Below, in pieces: positions 41,586 to 46,221 of a stretch of 46,221 bases of DNA. Location: positions 1-46,221 of the forward strand of contig JAKSIB010000027.1 of the NCBI GenBank assembly GCA_024399065.1. The letters are read 5' to 3'. Below the pieces are notes generated by a model. The model was not told the origin of the DNA and ran no database searches. It saw nothing but the letters and a program-made list of their open reading frames with translations. The translations under genes and the position numbers were made by a program. Within the stretch, counting starts at the first letter, position 1. Every line of letters starts with the position of its first letter. This DNA is from Fibrobacter sp. Its GTDB lineage: Bacteria; Fibrobacterota; Fibrobacteria; Fibrobacterales; Fibrobacteraceae.

Positions 41586-42653
41586 ATGAATTATTCAGAA
41601 GTTCTTGAAAACGCAAAGAAGAACATTGGCCCCAACTGCAAGGTTTGCCCCGTCTGTAACGGCCTTGCCTGTGGCAATACTATGCCGGGCCCCGGTTCCA
41701 AGGCTCCGGGCAACGGTGCCAATGATAACTACAAGGCTTGGCGAAACATCAAGCTGAATGTGGATACTTTCGTTCCCAACACTCCCATTGATACCAGCAC
41801 CGATCTGCTGGGCCTCAAGTTGAGTTTGCCGCTGATTACCGCTCCCATCGGGTCTATCGCCATGCAGTTTAACCCCACCGACGACGTGGCGGATTTCAAC
41901 GAAAAGTGCATGGCCGCCTGCGAAACCCGCGGAATTTTCCATGCCTACGGCAATGGCCGCGACCAGCGAGTCTGGGACCGCGCTATTGAATCGGGAAAGG
42001 CTCACGGCAACTGCGGCATTCCCGTTTTCAATCCCGGCACCAACGAAGGTATCGAGAAGCTGATGGACTTGTACAAGGATTGCCTCCCGCAGGCTATGTG
42101 CGTTGTCGTAGATAGCGCAGGCCTTCCGCACTTAAAGACCTTCAATGGCAAGGGCGGCGGTACCAAGACCGTCGAAGACCTGCGCGAACTGAAGGCTTAC
42201 GCAAAAGTGCCCTTCATCGTCAAAGGCATCATGAGCGCCCGCACCGCCCTCAAGGCTGTTGAAGCCGGTGCCGACGCCATCATTGTTTCCAATCACGGTG
42301 GCCGCGTCCTGGCGGACACTCCCGCTACTGCAGAAGTCCTGCCGGAAATCGTTGCTGCCGTCAAGGGCGCCAACGTCGCAAGTCGCGCAGCGGGTGCAGT
42401 TTCCGGCGCAGCTCACCAGACCAAGATCCTCGTGGATGGCGGCATCCGCTCCGGCCTGGATGTGTTCAAGGCTCTGGCCATGGGCGCTGACGCCTGCCTC
42501 ATTTGCCGCCCCGTGCTGATTTCCTACTACGGCGGCGGTCAAGAAGGCATCGAATGCTACCTGGATAAAATCAAGGCGGAACTTGAAGACACCATGTACA
42601 TGTGTGGTGCCCGAAAAATTGCAGACATTAATCGTTCGATGATTCGTTTTTAG
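41586..42653 (+). CDS. FMN-dependent alpha-hydroxy-acid dehydrogenase/oxidase family protein
   Basis: ATG 41586 has GAGGT 6 bases upstream. The 355 residues form a TIM barrel of the lactate/glycolate oxidase family: LPLITAPIGSIAMQF near the start, VPFIVKGIMSARTALKAVEA with the conserved Lys, DAIIVSNHGGRVLADTPATA with the catalytic His-Gly-Gly-Arg, and phosphate-binding ILVDGGIRSGLDVFKALAMG. The N-terminus has the Cys cluster CKVCPVCNGLACGNTMPG, found in the anaerobe branch of this family. It oxidises a 2-hydroxy acid, with FMN as cofactor; the substrate cannot be told. It stands alone between two terminators. Confidence 0.9.
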   Translation: MNYSEVLENAKKNIGPNCKVCPVCNGLACGNTMPGPGSKAPGNGANDNYKAWRNIKLNVDTFVPNTPIDTSTDLLGLKLSLPLITAPIGSIAMQFNPTDDVADFNEKCMAACETRGIFHAYGNGRDQRVWDRAIESGKAHGNCGIPVFNPGTNEGIEKLMDLYKDCLPQAMCVVVDSAGLPHLKTFNGKGGGTKTVEDLRELKAYAKVPFIVKGIMSARTALKAVEAGADAIIVSNHGGRVLADTPATAEVLPEIVAAVKGANVASRAAGAVSGAAHQTKILVDGGIRSGLDVFKALAMGADACLICRPVLISYYGGGQEGIECYLDKIKAELEDTMYMCGARKIADINRSMIRF

Positions 42654-42701
42654 TTGTTATCACGGATTTTTCTTTTCTGGTGGACCGCAAATCCGATAGG
42701 A

Positions 42702-42796
42702 TCGTGCAAACAGTTGTTTCAAGAACAACTCAGCACTCGGTCATGCCAGCTCAAGCAAGCTTGGCTGTCGCGACTCTCGTGCAAACGGTTGTTTGC
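42702..42796. repeat. two copies of TCGTGCAAAC-GTTGTTT with small hairpins
   Basis: TCGTGCAAACAGTTGTTT (42702) and TCGTGCAAACGGTTGTTT (42777) differ at one base. Each sits in a small inverted repeat: AGTTGTT/AACAACT at 42712-42730 and GCAAAC/GTTTGC at 42781-42796. They lie just upstream of the antitoxin-like gene and could be operator-like. Confidence 0.6.
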
Positions 42797-42848
42797 AAAA
42801 TGTTTGGTGTACTTGCATTTTTATTGGGCTATTAGTAGATTTATTGGT

Positions 42849-43076
42849 ATGTCAGAAACCGCATTTGCTGAATATACAGAGAATGTTTTGTCGCTTACAG
42901 CAGAACAGCAGGCTGAGTTGCTTGCTGTTTTACTTGATGCAATGAGCGCAAAAGAAAATTCTACAATGAAAGGCAATATTGCCCTGTTCAAGAAATTTTC
43001 CGGATGCATCGATGCGGAATCTTTAAATATTCGTGAATCAATGAATGAATATCTTGATGCCCGGTATGGCGTATGA
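42849..43076 (+). CDS. orphan antitoxin-like protein (VapB/addiction-module type)
   Basis: I choose ATG 42849; an upstream open frame includes non-coding repeats. The 75 residues (SETAFAEYTENVLSLTAEQQ, then ELLAVLLDAMSAKENS, then IRESMNEYLDARYGV) have the helical, acidic make-up of small antitoxins from PIN-toxin pairs. The TGA overlaps an ATG (ATGA) that starts MRIFVDT, the usual beginning of a VapC-type PIN toxin, but that frame ends after 12 codons. The antitoxin may remain as a relic or act against toxins elsewhere. The ribosome binding site is poor. Confidence 0.55.
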   Translation: MSETAFAEYTENVLSLTAEQQAELLAVLLDAMSAKENSTMKGNIALFKKFSGCIDAESLNIRESMNEYLDARYGV

Positions 43077-43111
43077 GAATCTTTGTTGATACTTTACGCT
43101 TATTGAATTAA
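43073..43111 (+). pseudogene. 12-codon stub of a PIN-domain toxin
   Basis: The frame reads MRIFVDTLRLLN and stops. MRI-F-VDT is the typical N-terminus of VapC-like PIN RNases, whose first catalytic Asp would be the D here. It overlaps the antitoxin stop by 4 bp as in intact operons; the remainder of the toxin gene is missing and a terminator follows at once. Confidence 0.45.
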
Positions 43112-43140
43112 AAAAGCTCCCCTCGAGGGAGCCTTTTTTA
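43112..43140. terminator. bidirectional terminator
   Basis: AAAAGCTCCC, CTCGAGGGAGC and TTTTTT: stem GCTCCC/GGGAGC with A-run before and T-run after, so it works for the antitoxin-like gene (+) and the barrel gene (-). Confidence 0.8.
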
Positions 43141-43671
43141 TAAGCTGAATTTTACGCCGGCAGAAAATGATCCGACTTGTCCAGCACCAAGTTCAAAGAA
43201 GAATGATGTGTCTAATCCGAATTCGAAGCCGATTAAAGAGATGTGGAATACAGCTTCAACATCAAATGTGTCACTGTCAAAAATTGTGGCGACCCCGAAT
43301 GCCAACTGGGAGTAACAACGAAAATCTGTCTTGTTGACCCAATTGAACTTTGCCTTGGGCATGAGCGAAATGGTATGCATATTGATATCATTTGCGGCGT
43401 ATGCGTAAGTCAGGAAACCACCGGTTTCAAGAAGTTTTCCGACTTCAAATCCGTAGGCAATGTTGAATGAACTTGCCGTTATAAAGTCTACTTCTTCATC
43501 TTCGAAATCTTTATCGAAAGCATGTGATATTATGTTGCCAGACACAATAGTCATAGCATTGAGATTGAAATAACCATAGCTTATGCTGATATTCTGTTCA
43601 TGGTCCGAACTAGCGAACGCCGATGCGTACGAAAGCAGTAAACCAAGTACGAAGATGATGGCTTTATTCAA
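43138..43671 (-). CDS. small outer-membrane beta-barrel protein
   Basis: The start is TTG 43671, only 5 bp after the trmFO stop; the AAGG upstream is weak. The 177 residues have a signal peptide (NKAIIFVLGLLLSYASAFAS), alternating strands (NISISYGYFNLNAM, GGFLTYAYAAND, FDVEAVFHISLIGFEFGLDT) and end GQVGSFSAGVKFSL. The size is that of an eight-strand barrel of the OmpX/OmpW class. It is downstream of trmFO on the same strand and may share its transcript, though the base composition is more AT-rich. No named family. Confidence 0.7.
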   Translation of the reverse strand: MNKAIIFVLGLLLSYASAFASSDHEQNISISYGYFNLNAMTIVSGNIISHAFDKDFEDEEVDFITASSFNIAYGFEVGKLLETGGFLTYAYAANDINMHTISLMPKAKFNWVNKTDFRCYSQLAFGVATIFDSDTFDVEAVFHISLIGFEFGLDTSFFFELGAGQVGSFSAGVKFSL

Positions 43672-43676
43672 AAGAA

Positions 43677-45053
43677 TTAACCTTCGCAGTTTTCGTCAGC
43701 TTGGGGGTTGATGAATCTCGCATTTCCGATGGTGCGTTCTGCGATCCATTTCTGAACGCTTACGCGGGCGGCTTCACCAAGAATTTCCTTTTTGTTCTTC
43801 TTCTTCAGACCTTCGTGATGGGGGAGGAGGCCGAAGTTGAAGTTCATGGGCTGGAAGTCTTCGTTTTCTTCCACCAGGCGGTTCATCAGGGCACCGATGC
43901 AACTTTCGTCGGGCAGCGGGTCGGCATGACCGTGCAATAGCGTCTGGGCCATGTTCCATGCGGAATACCAGCCGGTGGCCACCGCTTCGGTGTAGCCTTC
44001 GGAACCGGTAATCTGACCGGCGAACCAGATGGGCGGCAAGTCCTTGGCGCATTCCAGATCCGGGCGCAGGCGCAAGGTCTTGTCCAGGAACTTGGGGGAA
44101 TCGATGAAGGTGTTGCGGTGCATGCAGCCCAGGCGCGCAAAGTTTGCGTTCTTCAGGGCCGGCACCATGGTGAAGATTTCCTTCTGGGTTCCCCACTTGA
44201 GGCGTGTCTGGAAACCCACCATGTTGTACAAAGTCTTCTGCTTGTTTTCGGCGCGAAGCTGGATCACGGCGTACCAAAGCTTGCCGTTATTGCCAAGGCC
44301 CAGACCGATGGGACGCATAGGGCCGTGGCGCAAAGTTTCGTAACCGCGGCGGGCCAGTTCTTCTACGGGCAGGCAGCCTTCGAACAGCTCGTGCTTTTCG
44401 TAGGGGCGGGGCTCCACAGATTCTGCGTCCACCAGGGCGGCCACGAACTTCTCGTAGGTTTCGCGGTCCAGGGGGCAGTTGATGAAGTCTGCGGTTTCGC
44501 CCTTTTCCCAGCGGTTCATATAGAAGGCGTGGTCAAAGTCGATGGAGTCCTTTTCCACCACAGGAGCGATGGCGTCGTAAAAATGCAGGCGGTCGCTGCC
44601 CAGTCGCTTGAAGATGTCGTCGGCCAAGGTGTCGCTAGCCAAAGGACCTGCGGCAACCAGCGTGGGGCAATCGCCTTCCAAAGAAGTCACTTCTTCGCGA
44701 TGCAAGGTGATGTTCGGACATTCCGTAATTTTCTTTTCTACCAGGTCGCTGAAAATGTCGCGATTCACGGTGAGGGAGTCGCCTGCGGGCACGGCGGCCT
44801 CGGCGGCACATTCCATGAGGAAACTGCCCAGCATTCTCAGTTCCTGCTTCAAAAGTCCGTGTGCGCTTGTAACCCCAAGAGCCTTGAAACTGTTGGAGCA
44901 AACCAGCTGGGCCAAGTGACCGTCACGATGGGCGGGGGTAGGCTTTACGGGGCGCATTTCATAAAGATGAACGTCAAAGCCGCGGCTTGCCAACTGCAAT
45001 GCGGCTTCACATCCGGCGAGACCACCACCAATCACACGAACTTTCTGAGCCAT
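43677..45053 (-). CDS. trmFO: tRNA:m5U54 methyltransferase TrmFO (folate-dependent)
   Basis: TrmFO uses FAD and 5,10-methylene-tetrahydrofolate to make m5U54 in the T loop of tRNAs. The 458 residues begin VRVIGGGLAGCEAALQLASR (FAD-binding GxGxxG-type loop). They continue with the family's LVCSNSFKAL (folate site/catalytic Cys), PAGDSLTVNRDIFS, FYDAIAPVV, GLGLGNNGKLWYAVIQLRAE and PIWFAGQITGSEGYTEAVAT. Length matches the family. The ATG at 45053 overlaps the stop of the upstream hypothetical gene (TAATG), so these two are coupled. Confidence 0.97.
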   Translation of the reverse strand: MAQKVRVIGGGLAGCEAALQLASRGFDVHLYEMRPVKPTPAHRDGHLAQLVCSNSFKALGVTSAHGLLKQELRMLGSFLMECAAEAAVPAGDSLTVNRDIFSDLVEKKITECPNITLHREEVTSLEGDCPTLVAAGPLASDTLADDIFKRLGSDRLHFYDAIAPVVEKDSIDFDHAFYMNRWEKGETADFINCPLDRETYEKFVAALVDAESVEPRPYEKHELFEGCLPVEELARRGYETLRHGPMRPIGLGLGNNGKLWYAVIQLRAENKQKTLYNMVGFQTRLKWGTQKEIFTMVPALKNANFARLGCMHRNTFIDSPKFLDKTLRLRPDLECAKDLPPIWFAGQITGSEGYTEAVATGWYSAWNMAQTLLHGHADPLPDESCIGALMNRLVEENEDFQPMNFNFGLLPHHEGLKKKNKKEILGEAARVSVQKWIAERTIGNARFINPQADENCEG

Positions 45054-45508
45054 TAGTTCATCACCATTTTCTTGTAGGTCTTGGCGTTGCCAATCCAGAG
45101 CTTTACAAGAAGTTCTTCAAGAGAAGCTGTAGTTACGCAATCCGGATCTGCGTCCTGGATTTCATCGGAAATCATGTTGGCCTGGGTTAGGTTCAGCATG
45201 CCGTAGTACAGAGCTTCAATTAATTGAGAAAGGAATGCCGGTGAAACGCGTGCAACGCATTCCATGTCGTTCAGCGGCGGCAGCATGGTGTTGTCGGGCT
45301 GGAACTGGTCAAGGTTATCCATAGTCCACATATCGGCGGCGCGTCCCATATCGGGGGAGAGGGCAATGCCCTTAAGCTCGGAACGGTATTCCTTCCATTC
45401 CTTGTCGGTAGTTTTGCCGGCCTTGCGGATCTTCTTCAAAAAAGAAAGTACGGCGTAGTACAGTTCTTTTTCTTTCTGATTGATTTCCTTTTGGGAAGCT
45501 TGAATCAT
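45053..45508 (-). CDS. hypothetical helical protein coupled to trmFO
   Basis: The 151 residues are largely helical (EINQKEKELYYAVLSFLKKI, then SPAFLSQLIEALYYGMLNL, SLEELLVKLWIGNAKTYKKM) with no signal peptide. ATG 45508 follows an AGGT motif. Its stop overlaps the trmFO start, so coexpression with trmFO is likely. No family was recognised and no catalytic motif is visible. Confidence 0.7.
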   Translation of the reverse strand: MIQASQKEINQKEKELYYAVLSFLKKIRKAGKTTDKEWKEYRSELKGIALSPDMGRAADMWTMDNLDQFQPDNTMLPPLNDMECVARVSPAFLSQLIEALYYGMLNLTQANMISDEIQDADPDCVTTASLEELLVKLWIGNAKTYKKMVMN

Positions 45509-45525
45509 GGATACCTAAAATGCTT

Positions 45526-45559
45526 AGATTGCCACGTCGCTTCGCTCCTCGCAATGACA
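45526..45559. repeat. REP-like palindromic element
   Basis: ATTGCCACGTCGCTTCGCTC followed by CTCGCAATGACA. The ends ATTGC/GCAAT and the inner GCGAAGCGA-type palindrome form a hairpin. This wording (TCATTGCGAG-GAGCGAAGCGA on the other strand) recurs in intergenic repeats of several bacterial groups. Confidence 0.65.
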
Positions 45560-45627
45560 CGTTTGGTGCCTGCGAGGAACGAGCGTAATTTCGCGGCTGT
45601 TATTGGTGTCGCTAAGCGACGTTTTTC

Positions 45628-46221
45628 TTAGTGGCGGAAGTGGCGCATGCCGGTGAAGACCATTGCCACGCCAAGCTTGTTGCAAGCTTCGATGGAAAGG
45701 TCATCCTTCTTGGAGCCACCCGGCTGGACGATGTACTGGACACCGGCTGCAGCTGCGGCTTCAACGTTATCCGGGAACGGGAAGAATGCGTCGGAACCCA
45801 TAACGACTTCGCTGAACACCTTAGCTTCCAGAGCTTTGAGACCTGCCTTATCGATGCACTTGCCCTTTTCGTTGAAGAACTTCTGGGCAGCCTTCATGCG
45901 AGCAACGTTGTCGCGAACGCGGGGCTGGCAGAGGCGGAGGTTGGAGTCGATGCGGTTGGGCTGGCCGGGGCCGAGACCGAGAACCTGGAAGTAGCCACGA
46001 GCGTATTCGTAACCCATGACGATGGCGTTGGACTTGGTGTGCTTGGTGACGATCCAAGTGAAGCGGGCGAGGGCTTCCTTGTTCTTTGCGAACTTCTTCT
46101 TGGTGACGCATTCGAACTTTTCGTAAACGTCAACGTCGCGGTCCTGAACCAGCATACCGCCGATCACGTGCTTGTAGACCTTCATCTTGGTGGCCTTCTT
46201 GATTTCGCCAACTTCCAAGAG
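45628..46221 (-). CDS. purH: bifunctional AICAR transformylase/IMP cyclohydrolase PurH, C-terminal part (partial)
   Basis: The gene runs off the right edge; 197 codons remain. The sequence covers the AICAR formyltransferase domain: WIVTKHTKSNAIVMGYEYAR with the conserved KHTKSNAI, VLGLGPGQPNRIDS, then FSEVVMGSDAFFPFPDNVEA, AGVQYIVQPGGSKKDDLSIE and the terminal GVAMVFTGMRHFRH. The enzyme performs the last two steps of de novo purine synthesis (AICAR to FAICAR to IMP). The lineage-specific SNAI-V and PFPDN elements are intact. A REP-like element lies just downstream. Confidence 0.96.
   Translation of the reverse strand, partial: LLEVGEIKKATKMKVYKHVIGGMLVQDRDVDVYEKFECVTKKKFAKNKEALARFTWIVTKHTKSNAIVMGYEYARGYFQVLGLGPGQPNRIDSNLRLCQPRVRDNVARMKAAQKFFNEKGKCIDKAGLKALEAKVFSEVVMGSDAFFPFPDNVEAAAAAGVQYIVQPGGSKKDDLSIEACNKLGVAMVFTGMRHFRH

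Overview
The window looks like chromosomal DNA of a Fibrobacter species (phylum Fibrobacterota). The main evidence is four separate loci encoding the Fibrobacter succinogenes major paralogous (FISUMP, TIGR02145) domain, with its DxRDGxxYKTVxIGxQxWMAEN opening, CPxGWHLP core and RC(I/V) ending. Many Ser-rich-linker lipoproteins and small outer-membrane barrels fit the same group. This assignment is from protein features only; no search was run.

Layout. 1-15 kb: the 3' end of gdhA, a broken barrel fragment, two secreted FISUMP proteins (one split at a run of ten A), NAD-dependent DNA ligase ligA, two FISUMP lipoproteins, a two-gene lipoprotein/outer-membrane operon, an acyltransferase-3 membrane protein and a repeat-linker lipoprotein. 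15-20.2 kb: a DUF6261-like gene, a 42-bp tandem repeat array, and two different Rpn/PD-(D/E)XK nuclease genes. The two nuclease genes share an identical 3' end of about 770 bp that includes a complete downstream gene. 20.2-25.3 kb: an AT-richer patchwork with a small ORF, a UDG-like protein, a DUF262 (GmrSD-type) fragment, a WYL regulator and a divergent FtsZ/tubulin-fold protein that has lost its GTP-binding loops.

25.4-32.6 kb: an exported MORN-repeat protein with a C-terminal AHH nuclease and an overlapping DUF1629-like immunity gene that continues into a membrane/lipobox segment; then a barrel, a small protein and a tightly coupled three-gene operon (HNH-like membrane protein, YkgJ cysteine-cluster protein, glycine-rich membrane/coiled-coil protein). 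That operon lies between two identical 35-bp terminators. I consider this operon and the Rpn cassette the best candidates for undescribed systems.

32.6-46.2 kb: a membrane protein, MntP, a translationally coupled five-gene redox operon resembling a reduced alternative complex III/Qrc (monohaem and pentahaem cytochromes, Fe-S protein, NrfD fused to cytochrome c, small membrane protein), a glycosyltransferase-like protein and a PorV/PorQ-like protein. Next come tRNA-Lys and tRNA-Pro followed by a mosaic of tRNA-derived repeats, a Cys-rich exported protein, an FMN-dependent alpha-hydroxy-acid dehydrogenase, an orphan antitoxin with a 12-codon toxin stub, a barrel protein, trmFO and the 3' part of purH. 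Housekeeping genes (gdhA, ligA, trmFO, purH, tRNAs) frame accessory DNA in the middle.
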